Below, in pieces: positions 8,352 through 17,636 of a DNA stretch of 64,000 nucleotides; position 1 is the first letter of the stretch; every line of letters begins with the position of its first letter. The notes beneath the pieces were generated by a model that was not told where the DNA came from, ran no database searches, and was given only the letters and a program-made list of their open reading frames with translations. The translations under genes were made by a program, and so were the position numbers. Source of the DNA: Pseudomonas laurylsulfatiphila (GTDB taxonomy: Bacteria > Pseudomonadota > Gammaproteobacteria > Pseudomonadales > Pseudomonadaceae); contig NZ_NIRS01000006.1 in NCBI RefSeq assembly GCF_002934665.1, positions 372,001 to 436,000 on the forward strand. The letters run 5' to 3'.

Positions 8352-8369
8352 TGATACGTTTGTACCAGA
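8352..8369. promoter_or_regulatory. Possible TetR-type operator upstream of the tetR gene
   Basis: TTGATAC-N4-GTACCAG is an imperfect inverted repeat (5 of 7 positions in each arm) in the 60-bp promoter region of the TetR gene. Its size and place suit an auto-regulatory operator. This is inference from position only. Confidence 0.35.
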
Positions 8370-8378
8370 CAGGCAATA

Positions 8379-8408
8379 AAAAAGCCGCCTGAAAAGGCGG
8401 CTTTTTTA
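8379..8408 (-). terminator. Bidirectional-looking terminator after lysS
   Basis: AAAAGCCGCC, loop TGAAAA, GGCGGCTTTTTT: a strong 10-bp stem with A and T tracts on both sides. It lies 11 bp beyond the lysS stop codon, and on the minus strand it ends lysS transcription. Confidence 0.9.
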
Positions 8409-8418
8409 GTTGAAGCAC

Positions 8419-9921
8419 TTACGCTTGCGGCCGCATGTGCGGGAACAGGATCACGTCGCGGATCGACGGGGAGTTGGTCAGCAGCATCACCAGACGGTCG
8501 ATACCGATGCCTTCACCCGCCGTTGGCGGCATGCCGTACTCCAGCGCGCGCACGAAGTCGGCGTCGTAGTGCATGGCTTCGTCGTCGCCGGCGTCCTTGT
8601 CGGCCACCTGGGCCATGAAACGCTCGGCCTGGTCTTCCGCGTCGTTCAACTCGGAGTAGGCGTTGGCGATTTCACGACCACCGATGAACAGCTCGAAACG
8701 GTCGGTGACGTTCGGGTTCTCGTCATTACGACGTGCCAGCGGCGACACTTCGAACGGGTACTGGGTAATGAAGTGCGGCTGTTCCAGCTTGTGCTCGACC
8801 AGCTCTTCGAAAATCATCACCTGCAGCTTGCCCAGGCCTTCGAAGCCCAGCACCTTGGCGCCGGCTTTCTTGGCGATGGCGCGAGCCTTGTCGATGTCGT
8901 TCAGGTCGTCAGCGGTCAGCTCGGGGTTGTACTTGAGGATCGAGTCGAACACCGACAGGCGAACGAACGGCTCGCCGAAGTGGAACACCTTGTCGCCGTA
9001 CGGCACGTCGGTGCTGCCCAGAACCAGCTGCGCCAGTTCGCGGAACAGCTCTTCGGTGAGGTCCATGTTGTCTTCGTAGTCGGCGTAGGCCTGGTAGAAC
9101 TCCAACATGGTGAATTCAGGGTTGTGACGAGTCGAAACGCCTTCGTTACGGAAGTTGCGGTTGATCTCGAACACCTTTTCAAACCCGCCGACAACAAGCC
9201 GCTTGAGGTACAACTCAGGCGCAATGCGCAAGAACATGCCCATGTCCAAGGCGTTGTGGTGAGTTTCGAACGGCTTGGCTGCCGCGCCGCCCGGAATGGT
9301 CTGCAGCATCGGCGTTTCCACTTCCAGGAAGTCACGCTTCATCAGGAAGCTGCGGATGTGGGCGATGACTTGCGAACGCACGCGGAAGGTCTGGCGCACG
9401 TCTTCGTTGACGATCAGGTCAACGTAGCGCTGGCGGTAGCGCTGTTCGGTGTCGGTCAGGCCGTGGTGCTTGTCCGGCAGCGGGCGCAGGGATTTGGTCA
9501 GCAGGCGCACGTTGGTCATTTCAACGTACAGGTCGCCCTTGCCGGAACGGGCCAGGGTGCCTTCGGCAGCAATGATGTCGCCCATGTCCCAGGTTTTCAC
9601 CGCGGCCAGGGTTTCTTCGGACAGGGTCTTGCGATTGACGTAGACCTGGATACGACCGGTCATGTCCTGGATCACCATGAACGAGCCACGGTTGAGCATG
9701 ATACGACCGGCAACCTTGACCGGGATCGCAGCCTCTGCCAGCTCTTCCTTGGTCTTGTCCGCGTACTGTTTCTGCAGTTGTTCACAGTAGTTTTCGCGGC
9801 GGAAGTCGTTGGGGAAGGCATTGCCCTTGGCGCGCTCGGCAGCAAGCTTTTCCTTGCGCAGGGCGATCAGGGAGTTTTCTTCCTGTTGCAGGGCTTGCGG
9901 GTCGAGTTCTAGGTCGCTCAT
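8419..9921 (-). CDS. lysS: Lysyl-tRNA synthetase, class II
   Basis: The product has 500 residues, the normal length. The enzyme charges tRNA-Lys. Domains: an N-terminal OB-fold anticodon-binding part (about 65-150, VAGRIMLNRGSFMVIQD) and the class II core with motif 2 (FRNEGVSTRHNPEFTMLEFY, about 265-285) and motif 3 (GIGIDRLVMLLTN, near 475). The ATG at 9921 (MSDLELDPQALQQEEN) is the usual start; the upstream extension to 9984 is rejected. prfB lies upstream on the same strand, the standard prfB-lysS order of gammaproteobacteria. Confidence 0.97.
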   Translation of the reverse strand: MSDLELDPQALQQEENSLIALRKEKLAAERAKGNAFPNDFRRENYCEQLQKQYADKTKEELAEAAIPVKVAGRIMLNRGSFMVIQDMTGRIQVYVNRKTLSEETLAAVKTWDMGDIIAAEGTLARSGKGDLYVEMTNVRLLTKSLRPLPDKHHGLTDTEQRYRQRYVDLIVNEDVRQTFRVRSQVIAHIRSFLMKRDFLEVETPMLQTIPGGAAAKPFETHHNALDMGMFLRIAPELYLKRLVVGGFEKVFEINRNFRNEGVSTRHNPEFTMLEFYQAYADYEDNMDLTEELFRELAQLVLGSTDVPYGDKVFHFGEPFVRLSVFDSILKYNPELTADDLNDIDKARAIAKKAGAKVLGFEGLGKLQVMIFEELVEHKLEQPHFITQYPFEVSPLARRNDENPNVTDRFELFIGGREIANAYSELNDAEDQAERFMAQVADKDAGDDEAMHYDADFVRALEYGMPPTAGEGIGIDRLVMLLTNSPSIRDVILFPHMRPQA

Positions 9922-9973
9922 GTCTTTAAATATTCCATCACGGGTTCGTTGCCCCCAGGCCTGCGGCCTGGGG

Positions 9974-10001
9974 ATCGCCGGCAAGCCGGCTCCTACATGG
10001 G
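9974..10001. repeat. Single REP-like unit between prfB and lysS
   Basis: The unit atcgccggcaagccggctcc plus tacatggg resembles half of the pair at 34395-34463 (type D). A neighbouring palindrome, ccccaggcctgcggcctgggg (9954-9974), adjoins it. Together they may form a stem within the prfB-lysS transcript. Confidence 0.6.
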
Positions 10002-10036
10002 ATCGCGGGGAGTCAGCCGATCCAGTATTGCATTGC

Positions 10037-11132
10037 TTACAGCCCGGACTTCAGGCTCGCTTCCAGGTATTCGTCGATGTCGCCATCGAGCACCTTGTCA
10101 CAGTCGCTGCGTTCGATGTTGGTGCGCAGATCCTTGATCCGCGAGGCATCGAGCACGTACGAACGGATTTGATGACCCCAGCCGATATCGGACTTGGTGT
10201 CTTCCAGCGCCTGGGACGCCGCGTTGCGCTTCTGCATTTCCTGCTCGTACAACTTGGCCCGCAGCATTTTCATGGCGGTGTCCTTGTTGGCGTGCTGGGA
10301 ACGTTCGTTCTGGCAGCTGACCACGGTATTGGTCGGTACGTGGGTGATACGTACGGCCGAGTCGGTGGTGTTTACGTGCTGACCACCGGCACCCGAGGAA
10401 CGATAGGTGTCGATCCGCAAGTCTGCCGGGTTGATTTCGATTTCCACCTTGTCATCGATCTCTGGCGAGACGAACACCGCGGAGAACGAGGTGTGGCGAC
10501 GGTTGCCGGAGTCGAACGGGCTCTTGCGCACCAGACGGTGTACGCCGATCTCGGTCCGCAACCAGCCAAACGCGTATTCGCCCTTGATGTGCACGGTCGC
10601 GCCCTTGATCCCGGCGACTTCACCGGCGGACAGTTCCATGATGGTCGCGTCGAAACCGCGTTTGTCGGCCCAGCGCAGGTACATGCGCAGCAGAATGTTG
10701 GCCCAGTCCTGGGCTTCGGTGCCGCCGGAACCGGCCTGGATGTCCAGATAGGCGTTGTTCGGGTCCATTTCGTGGCTGAACATGCGACGGAATTCCAGCT
10801 TGGCCAGACTTTCCTCGAGTCGGGCCAGCTCGGCGACGACATCGTCCACTGCGCCTTCGTCGTTTTCTTCGACGGCCATGTCCAGCAGGTCGCGGCAATC
10901 GGCCAGACCGGTGTTCAACCCGTCGAGGGTATCGACGATTTGCGCCAGCGCAGCGCGCTCGCGGCCCAACTCCTGGGCGTATTCAGGTTTGTTCCAGACA
11001 CTCGGATCTTCAAGCTCGCGATTGACTTCGGTCAGACGCTCATGCTTTTGATCGTAGTCAAAGATACCCCCGAATAGTTTCGGAGCGCTCGGACAGGTCC
11101 TTGATGGTGTTCAGGATCGGGTTGATTTCCAT
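10037..11132 (-). CDS. prfB: Peptide chain release factor 2, with programmed +1 frameshift
   Basis: RF2 ends translation at UGA and UAA. The first frame starts at the ATG at 11132 (MEINPILNTIKDLSERSETI..) and reaches an in-frame TGA at 11060-11058 after only 24 codons. The context is CGGGGGTATCTTTGAC, the classic autoregulatory site: a Shine-Dalgarno-like GGGGG, then CTT TGA C, where ribosomes slip +1 to read GAC (Asp). The second frame then runs to 10037. It contains the catalytic GGQ (RSSGAGGQHVNTTDSAVRI) and the peptide-anticodon region in domain 2. Total about 364 residues. lysS follows downstream on the same strand. Confidence 0.97.
11057..11072 (-). promoter_or_regulatory. prfB +1 programmed frameshift site
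   Basis: On the minus strand the site reads CGGGGGTATCTTTGAC: the G-rich Shine-Dalgarno mimic, the slippery CTT and the UGA followed by C. The same site is known from prfB of most bacteria. Low RF2 leaves the UGA unread and raises frameshifting, giving feedback control. Confidence 0.96.
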
Positions 11133-11226
11133 GACGGGCAGCACTCGTTGGCGAACTTTTGAAAGCCGGCGAGTATACCGGGAAACAGCCGAAAACGGCA
11201 GTCCGCTTGGCCGAAATGCCAAGTCC

Positions 11227-11330
11227 CTGTAGGAGCGAGCTTGCTCGCGAGAAACGCTCAGGCACCGCGTTTATTCAGATAGCCATCGTCATCGTTAACG
11301 ACCATCGCGAGCAGGCTCGCTCCTACAGGG
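11227..11330. repeat. REP pair, type A variant (TGTAGGAGCGAGC)
   Basis: Inverted copies of ctgtaggagcgagcttgctc plus gcga enclose about 50 bp. The pair lies between prfB and the end of wspR, both on the minus strand, separating the wsp operon from prfB-lysS. Confidence 0.9.
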
Positions 11331-11339
11331 GCGTGGTGC

Positions 11340-12341
11340 TTACCCGATCCCCACCTGATTGCGCCCGTTATTCTTCGCCGAATACAGCCCCTTGTCCGCC
11401 GCCAGGATCAGGTCACGGCAGTTGCTGCCCGCTTTCGGGGTGATGGTCGACAGGCCGATGCTGATGGTCAGGCTCGACCCTTCGGCTGGCGAGTTATGCG
11501 GGATCTTCAAGGCTGCCACGGTCTGGCGCAGCTTCTCGGCGACAAGCCGCGCGCCGCCCTGGGAGGTGTTGGGCAGCACCAGGGCAAACTCTTCGCCACC
11601 ATAGCGGGCCGGCAGGTCCGAAGGCCGGGCACTGGCCTCCTTGATCGCCGTGGCGACCTTGCGCAGGGCTTCATCGCCTTCCAGGTGGCCGAAACTGTCG
11701 TTGTAGGCCTTGAAGTAGTCGACATCGATCATCAACAACGACAACTGGCTCTGCTCACGCAGCGAACGGCGCCACTCCAGTTCCATGTACTCGTCGAAGT
11801 GCCGACGGTTCGACAGCCCCGTCAGGCCATCGGAGTTCATCAGGCGTTGCAGAACCAGGTTGGTGTCGAGCAGTTGCTGCTGGCTGACCCGCAACGCGCG
11901 GTAGGCCGCGTCCCGTTGCAGCAGGGTCATGTAGGACCGCGAGTGATAGCGGATGCGCGCGACCAGTTCGATGTTGTCCGGTAGCTTGACCAGGTAATCG
12001 TTGGCCCCGGCCGCGAAGGCCGCGCTCTTGATCAGCGGATCTTCCTTGGTCGACAGGACGATGATCGGAATGTCCTTGGTCGCCGGGTGATTGCGGTATG
12101 CGCGCACCAGGCTCAGGCCGTCCAGCCCCGGCATCACCAGGTCTTGCAGAATCACCGTCGGCTTGATGCGCACCGCGTGGGCGATGGCCTGGTGCGGGTC
12201 GGCGCAGAAATGGAAATCGATGTTCTCTTCGTTCGCCAGGCCCCGGCGCACGGCTTCGCCGATCATGGCCTGATCGTCCACCAACAACACCATGGCGGCG
12301 TTTTCGTCGGTCTTGAAGTCGTCGAGCTGTAATTCATTCAT
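11340..12341 (-). CDS. wspR: WspR: response regulator diguanylate cyclase
   Basis: The product has 333 residues: an N-terminal receiver domain (phospho-acceptor Asp67 in ILQDLVMP, Lys at STKED near 99) joined by a helical stalk to a C-terminal GGDEF domain. The active-site motif is GGEEF (248-252), the active form, and the inhibitory I-site RxxD is present as RPSD (239-242). It makes c-di-GMP from two GTP when phosphorylated by WspE, raising adhesion and exopolysaccharide. It is the last gene of the wsp operon, 48 bp after wspF. Mutations in this pathway give wrinkly-spreader colonies in P. fluorescens SBW25. Confidence 0.97.
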   Translation of the reverse strand: MNELQLDDFKTDENAAMVLLVDDQAMIGEAVRRGLANEENIDFHFCADPHQAIAHAVRIKPTVILQDLVMPGLDGLSLVRAYRNHPATKDIPIIVLSTKEDPLIKSAAFAAGANDYLVKLPDNIELVARIRYHSRSYMTLLQRDAAYRALRVSQQQLLDTNLVLQRLMNSDGLTGLSNRRHFDEYMELEWRRSLREQSQLSLLMIDVDYFKAYNDSFGHLEGDEALRKVATAIKEASARPSDLPARYGGEEFALVLPNTSQGGARLVAEKLRQTVAALKIPHNSPAEGSSLTISIGLSTITPKAGSNCRDLILAADKGLYSAKNNGRNQVGIG

Positions 12342-12389
12342 GTGCGGTCACCTGAGTACTACCTGAGCCAGGAATGAGGAAAAAGGTGC

Positions 12390-13400
12390 TCATTTGGCGA
12401 AAATCTCCAGCAATCGTGGCGCTATCTTGTCCAGCGGGCGAATCTCCACGGCAGCGTCGATGGCTGCGGCCGCCTTCGGCATGCCGTACACCGCACTGCT
12501 GCCCTGGTCTTGTGCGATGGTCAGGAAGCCCTGTTGGCGCATGAGTTTAAGCCCCTGGGCGCCATCACGCCCCATGCCGGTGAGTAAAACCCCCACGGCG
12601 TCACCGTTCCAGTAACTGGCCACGCTCTCGAAGAACACATCGATGGAGGGCCGGTAGATTTCGTTGACCGGTTCAGCGGTGTAGGCCAGCGTGCCGTTTT
12701 TCAGCAAGCGAATATGGTGATTGGTGCCGGCCAGCAATACCGTGCCGCTTTGCGGCGGCTCGCCTTCCTCGGCCAGGCGCACGTTGAGGCCGCTGGCACT
12801 GCCGAGCCATTCAGCCATGCCGGCGGCAAACACCTGGTCAACGTGCTGTACCAGCACGATGGCCGGAGAGAAATCACGCGGCAGGCCCTTGAGCAAGACT
12901 TCCAGCGCCGCCGGCCCACCGGCGGATGAGCCAATGGCGATCAGGCTCTGGCGTGAGCCCGAACTGCGCAACGGTGCCGGCGCCGGGCGCGGGCGGTTGC
13001 CCTTGTCGCCGATCAGCCAGCCGATGTTCATGATCTTGCGCAACAACGGCGCAGCCGCTTCCTGGGCATTGCCAGCGCCGACGGTCGGGGTGTCGACCAC
13101 GTCCAGCGCACCGTGGCCCATGGCCTCGAACACCCGGTGCACGTTCTGCTGGCGATCCACGGTGACGATGACAATGGCGCACGGGGTCTCGGCCATGATC
13201 CGGCGCGTGGCCTCGACGCCATCCATCACCGGCATGATCAGGTCCATCAGGATCAGGTCCGGCGTGTCCTGCGCGCACAGGCGCACCGCTTCGGCGCCAT
13301 TGCCGGCGACCCAGACCACCTCGTGTGTCGGCTCGAACGCCAGGGCGCGGCGCAGGGCCTCCACCGCCATGGGCATGTCGTTGACGATTGCAATCCTCAT
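12390..13400 (-). CDS. wspF: WspF: CheB-type methylesterase, negative regulator of the Wsp system
   Basis: The product has 336 residues. The receiver domain (Asp53 in ILMDLIMP) is followed by a CheB methylesterase domain with the Ser nucleophile in AIGSSAGGPAA, the His in VLVQHVD and the Asp in GMGRDGAQG. It removes methyl groups from WspA and resets the signal; loss-of-function mutations raise c-di-GMP. The gene overlaps wspE by 4 bp, so expression is coupled. Confidence 0.96.
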   Translation of the reverse strand: MRIAIVNDMPMAVEALRRALAFEPTHEVVWVAGNGAEAVRLCAQDTPDLILMDLIMPVMDGVEATRRIMAETPCAIVIVTVDRQQNVHRVFEAMGHGALDVVDTPTVGAGNAQEAAAPLLRKIMNIGWLIGDKGNRPRPAPAPLRSSGSRQSLIAIGSSAGGPAALEVLLKGLPRDFSPAIVLVQHVDQVFAAGMAEWLGSASGLNVRLAEEGEPPQSGTVLLAGTNHHIRLLKNGTLAYTAEPVNEIYRPSIDVFFESVASYWNGDAVGVLLTGMGRDGAQGLKLMRQQGFLTIAQDQGSSAVYGMPKAAAAIDAAVEIRPLDKIAPRLLEIFAK

Positions 13401-15691
13401 GCCCGCGCTCCTCCAATGAGCTCGACCACTGCATCGAGCAAGGCGTCGTCATGAAAACTGGCCTTGGCTAGATAATAGTCGGCCCCGGCATCCAGTCCAC
13501 GGCGCCGATCCTCCTCACGATCCTTGTAGGACACCACCATCACCGGCAGCGATTGCAGGCGATTGTCCCGACGCAGCAACGTAACCAGCTCGATGCCGTC
13601 CATGCGCGGCATATCAATGTCGGTGATCAGCAGATCGAAATCCTCCGAACGCAACGCGTTCCAGCCGTCCATGCCGTCTACCGCAACCGCCACGTCGTAT
13701 CCGCGATTGAGCAACAGCTTGCGCTGCAACTCTCGCACGGTCAGGGAATCGTCCACCACCAGAATTCGCTTGCGGGCCGCCTCGACCACCTGATTGCTGT
13801 GGCGGGCAATGCGCTCCAGACGCCCGGTGTTGAGCAGTTTGTCTACCGAACGCAGCATGTCTTCGACATCAACGATCAGCACCACCGAGCCGTCGTCGAG
13901 CAGGGCCCCGGCGGAAATGTCCTGAACCTTGCCCAGACGTTCATCCAGCGGCAGCACCACCAATGTACGCTCACCGATAAACCGCTCCACGGCCACGCCA
14001 TAGATCGCATCGCGCTCGCGAATCACCACGACTTTCAGGGTTTGCCCACTGTTCTGGCTGGCCGGGCGATGCAGCAACTGACTGGCCGCCACCAGCCCGA
14101 CATGCCGGCCTTCGTGCCAGAAATGTTGGCGACCTTCGACCTGCACGATGTCCGCCGGCTCCAGATCACACATGCGCTCAATGTGCGCCAGCGGAAAGGC
14201 ATAGGCCTCGTCGCCAACTTCCACCACCAGGCTGCGCACCACCGACAGGGTCAACGGCACTTCAAGATGGAAACGACTGCCCTCTCCCGCCGTCTGCTCC
14301 AGCACCACCGCACCGCGCAACTGCCGGACCATGTGCTGCACCGCATCCAGGCCGACGCCACGACCGGACACCTCGGTGACCCTGTCACGCAGACTGAAAC
14401 CGGGCAGGAACAGGAACGTCAGCAGCTCTTCTTCGCTCAACTGCGCGGCGGTTTCTGCGGGGGACAGATTTCGTTCAACGATACTGCGACGGAGCTTTTC
14501 CAGGTCCACACCATTACCGTCATCGCTCAATTCAAGCACCAGCAAACCGGCCTGATGCGAAGCGCGCAGGCGAATCAAACCTTCCGCCGGCTTGCCGGCC
14601 AGCAGGCGTTGTTCCGGGAGTTCGATGCCGTGATCGACCGCGTTGCGCAACAGGTGAGTCAGCGGCGCCTCGAGCTTTTCCAGCACGTCGCGATCGACCT
14701 GGGTCTTCTCGCCTTCAATCTCCAGACGCACCTGTTTGCCCAGGTCGCGCCCCAGATCACGGACCATGCGCACCTGCCCGGTCAGCACATCGGCAAAGGG
14801 CCGCATGCGACAAGCCAGCGCTGTGTCGTACAACACCTGCGCCCGCTGGCTGGCCTGCCAGGCGAACTCATCGAGTTCGGCGTTCTTTTCCATGAGCAAT
14901 TGCTGGGATTGCGCGAGCAAGCGCCGCGCATCCTCAAGGGCTTCCTGGGCTTCCAGGCTCAAGGCGTGATCCTTGAGGTGAACATTGAGATTCTCCAGCG
15001 CTCGCAGGCTGTTGCTTTGCATGCGCTTGAGTCGCTGCATGGTCGCCAGGTGCGGTTTGAGCCGCTGGGTTTCCACCAGGGATTTGCTCGACAGGTCGAG
15101 CAGGCTGTTCAGGCGCTCGGCGGTGACGCGCAACACACGTTCGCCATTTTCGGTGGTGCGTTTGGTCTGGCGCAGGGCTGGCGCCGGAGGCGGTTCGACG
15201 ACAGGCGCCGGCGGCTCGACCTCGGGCGCGGGTGCTTCGAGCATGAGCTCGGACATAACCGGGTCGGCCATGACCGGCTCGGCAGGCGCAACCAGCGGCG
15301 CTGTCGGATCCAGCAAGCTTGCCATCAAGGTTACGTAAGCCTCAATGTCCACGACCTCCGGGGTGTTGCCCGGCGTGGCGATGCGCATCAGCAGATCGGT
15401 GCCTTGCAGCAACGCATCGATGTGTTCGGGGCGCAGCAACAGGCGCCCTTCCTGGGCACTGACCAGGCAATCTTCCATGACGTGGGCGACGCTGACCCCG
15501 GCATCGACGCCCACGATCCGCGCCGCCCCCTTGAGCGAGTGCGCCGCACGCATGCAAGATTCAAGCTGATCGGCCAGGGTCGGGTCGCGCTCAAGCGCCA
15601 GCAGGCCGGCACTCAAGACCTGGGTCTGGGCTTCGGCCTCCAGGCTGAACAGCTCCAGCAAAGAGGCGTCACGCATTTGCTCGGGGGTCAT
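13397..15691 (-). CDS. wspE: WspE: hybrid CheA-type histidine kinase with receiver domain
   Basis: The product has 764 residues. In order: Hpt domain with the phospho-accepting His51 (AAHSLKGAARIVG), a Pro-rich linker (about 125-175, PAPEVEPPAPVVEPPPAPA), dimerisation and HATPase domains (LLRNAVDHGIELPEQR; ELSDDGNGVDLEKLR), a CheW-like domain and a C-terminal receiver (RILVVDDSLTVRELQRKLL, Asp near 690 in LLITDIDMPRMDG). It receives the WspA signal and phosphorylates WspR and WspF. Start and stop overlap neighbours by 4 bp on both sides. Confidence 0.96.
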   Translation of the reverse strand: MTPEQMRDASLLELFSLEAEAQTQVLSAGLLALERDPTLADQLESCMRAAHSLKGAARIVGVDAGVSVAHVMEDCLVSAQEGRLLLRPEHIDALLQGTDLLMRIATPGNTPEVVDIEAYVTLMASLLDPTAPLVAPAEPVMADPVMSELMLEAPAPEVEPPAPVVEPPPAPALRQTKRTTENGERVLRVTAERLNSLLDLSSKSLVETQRLKPHLATMQRLKRMQSNSLRALENLNVHLKDHALSLEAQEALEDARRLLAQSQQLLMEKNAELDEFAWQASQRAQVLYDTALACRMRPFADVLTGQVRMVRDLGRDLGKQVRLEIEGEKTQVDRDVLEKLEAPLTHLLRNAVDHGIELPEQRLLAGKPAEGLIRLRASHQAGLLVLELSDDGNGVDLEKLRRSIVERNLSPAETAAQLSEEELLTFLFLPGFSLRDRVTEVSGRGVGLDAVQHMVRQLRGAVVLEQTAGEGSRFHLEVPLTLSVVRSLVVEVGDEAYAFPLAHIERMCDLEPADIVQVEGRQHFWHEGRHVGLVAASQLLHRPASQNSGQTLKVVVIRERDAIYGVAVERFIGERTLVVLPLDERLGKVQDISAGALLDDGSVVLIVDVEDMLRSVDKLLNTGRLERIARHSNQVVEAARKRILVVDDSLTVRELQRKLLLNRGYDVAVAVDGMDGWNALRSEDFDLLITDIDMPRMDGIELVTLLRRDNRLQSLPVMVVSYKDREEDRRRGLDAGADYYLAKASFHDDALLDAVVELIGGARA

Positions 15692-16368
15692 GTGAGGCTC
15701 CGGGTCACGGCGGACAACAGCTGTTCTTCATCCAGCCAACGCAGGCTGCGACCTTTGAATTGCAACACGCCACGGGTGTATTTGGCGCTGGCCTGGGCCC
15801 CCGAGCGCGATGCGCTATCGAGGATATGCTCGTCGATGGCGTGAATCCCGTCGACTTCGTCCACCGGCACCACCACCGGCCCGCCGTGGGCCGCGATGAT
15901 CAGCATGCGCGGCATGACCCGCGCACCCGGTGTCACATTGACGGTGCCGTCGAGCCCGAGCAGTTCCACCAGCGACAGGCAGGCGACCAGCGCGCCGCGC
16001 ACATTCGCCACGCCGAGCAAGGCCCGGGAGCGCTGGTGCGGCAAAGAGTGAATCGCCTGCAACGGCGAGACTTCCACCAGGCTGCGCGTGGCCAGGCCCA
16101 ACCACTCCTCCCCCAGACGGAACATCAACAACGAGCGGGTTTTCACCTCACTTTCGAGCGCGACGGACACTGGCCCGCGCTCTTCCTGCTGCAAGGCATA
16201 ACGATCGAGCAGACGCGTCGCGGCTGCCGAATACACCGCACAATTGCGGCAATGAATATGTTCGGCCAGCAACGGGCAGGACTTGTCGCCGTGGATACCG
16301 ATGCGGTTCCAGCAGTCGTCGATGGCCTGGGCATCCCGGGTGACGCTGAAGGTGTCGGAGGCGATCAT
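15688..16368 (-). CDS. wspD: WspD: CheW-like coupling protein
   Basis: The product has 226 residues. The CheW domain covers about 75-220 (FRLGEEWLGLATRSLVEVSP, LLGVANVRGALVACLSLVEL). The N-terminal 70 residues contain several cysteines (SCPLLAEHIHCRNCAVY), an extension seen in WspD proteins that could bind a metal; this is inference. It links the receptor WspA to the kinase WspE. It overlaps wspC and wspE by 4 bp each. Confidence 0.94.
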   Translation of the reverse strand: MIASDTFSVTRDAQAIDDCWNRIGIHGDKSCPLLAEHIHCRNCAVYSAAATRLLDRYALQQEERGPVSVALESEVKTRSLLMFRLGEEWLGLATRSLVEVSPLQAIHSLPHQRSRALLGVANVRGALVACLSLVELLGLDGTVNVTPGARVMPRMLIIAAHGGPVVVPVDEVDGIHAIDEHILDSASRSGAQASAKYTRGVLQFKGRSLRWLDEEQLLSAVTRSLT

Positions 16369-17636
16369 CGTTTACGCTCACTGTCGGCGGCGCGTGCGCT
16401 GCGGGCGGCACGTTCCTGCAATCGTCTGGCCCCCGCCGCGTCACCCTGGGCCTGCAGCAATGTGGCCAGGTGCACCAACGCTTCGGGATGTTGCGGTTCG
16501 AGGTACAACGCCTTGCGATAAAAGCCCTGGGCCTCCAGGACGTTTCCCGTTACATCACTGAGCAGTCCCAGCCAGTAGAACACCTGGGCTGCCGGTTCAT
16601 GACTGCGCAAATAACTTTCACACGCGGCCTTTGCCTCGGCGCTTTTGCCTTCGTTGGCCAGCCCGGCGATGTTCGCCAGCAGCACAGCCGTATCGGTGCC
16701 AGAGGCTTTCGGCACTGACGCCAGTGGCACAACACCGGCGAACGGACGACTGCGCACCGGCGCAGTGGGTCGATTGCGCAGCGGTTGCGGCACAGGCAAG
16801 GGGGTTGGAATGAATGCCGGCAGGGGTTCAGGCGCCGCAGTCCCTTGTCGACTGAAGGCGAAGGACTGCGCGATACCGATCGAGCGCATCCCCAAACGCC
16901 CCAGCAGACTGCCTTCGGCCGGGCCGATAAACAGCACGCCGTCATCATGGGTCAGGCGCTTGAGCACTTCAAAGACTTGCTTCTGGGTCGGCTGGTCGAA
17001 ATAGATCAGCAGGTTGCGACAAAACACGAAATCGAATGGCGGTTCACCGGCCAGCAAGGCCGGGTCCAGCAGATTGCCGACCTGCAAGCGCACCTGTTCC
17101 TGCACCCGCGGGTCCAGGCGATAGCCGTCGCCTTCGGCAATGAAATGGCGGTCGCGAAACGCAATGTCGTCGCCCCGAAAGGAATTCTTGCCGTACAAGG
17201 CTCGCCTGGCTTTATCCACCGACAACGGGCTGACGTCCATGCCGTCGACCTTGAACTGGTACGGCTTGAGCCCGGCATCGAGCAACGCCATGGCAATTGA
17301 ATACGGTTCTTCACCGGTGGAACACGGCAGGCTGAGAATCCGCAGCGCGCGCAGGTTGTTGATTTCGCCCAGACGCTTGCTCGCCAGTTTCGCCAGGGTG
17401 GCGAAGGATTCCGGATACCGGAAGAACCAGGTTTCCGGAACGATCACCGCTTCGATCAATGCCTGCTGCTCGTCCCGTGAGCCCTGCAAAGTATGCCAAT
17501 ACTCATCGGCCGAGGCTGCTTGCGCAGCGACGCTGCGCTGGCGCACCGCCCGCTCGATGATTGCCGGCCCCACCGAGGTCACGTCGAGTCCGATACGCTC
17601 CTTGAGGAAGTCGAAAAAACGCTGGTCGCTGCTCAT
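16365..17636 (-). CDS. wspC: WspC: CheR-type methyltransferase with TPR tail
   Basis: The product has 423 residues. The N-terminal CheR domain carries the SAM-binding motif LPCSTGEEPYSIAMAL (about 104-119) and FVFCRNLLIYFD. After a Pro-rich linker, TPR repeats occupy about 330-410 (AQVFYWLGLLSDVTGNVLEA, LYLEPQHPEALVHLATLLQ). It methylates glutamates of WspA using S-adenosylmethionine and opposes WspF. It overlaps wspB and wspD by 4 bp. Confidence 0.95.
   Translation of the reverse strand: MSSDQRFFDFLKERIGLDVTSVGPAIIERAVRQRSVAAQAASADEYWHTLQGSRDEQQALIEAVIVPETWFFRYPESFATLAKLASKRLGEINNLRALRILSLPCSTGEEPYSIAMALLDAGLKPYQFKVDGMDVSPLSVDKARRALYGKNSFRGDDIAFRDRHFIAEGDGYRLDPRVQEQVRLQVGNLLDPALLAGEPPFDFVFCRNLLIYFDQPTQKQVFEVLKRLTHDDGVLFIGPAEGSLLGRLGMRSIGIAQSFAFSRQGTAAPEPLPAFIPTPLPVPQPLRNRPTAPVRSRPFAGVVPLASVPKASGTDTAVLLANIAGLANEGKSAEAKAACESYLRSHEPAAQVFYWLGLLSDVTGNVLEAQGFYRKALYLEPQHPEALVHLATLLQAQGDAAGARRLQERAARSARAADSERKR

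Noticed and set aside
13553..15844. 763-codon + strand ORF opposite wspE
   Set aside because: The minus strand encodes a complete hybrid kinase. The + translation has no recognisable domain and a His/Gln-rich bias.
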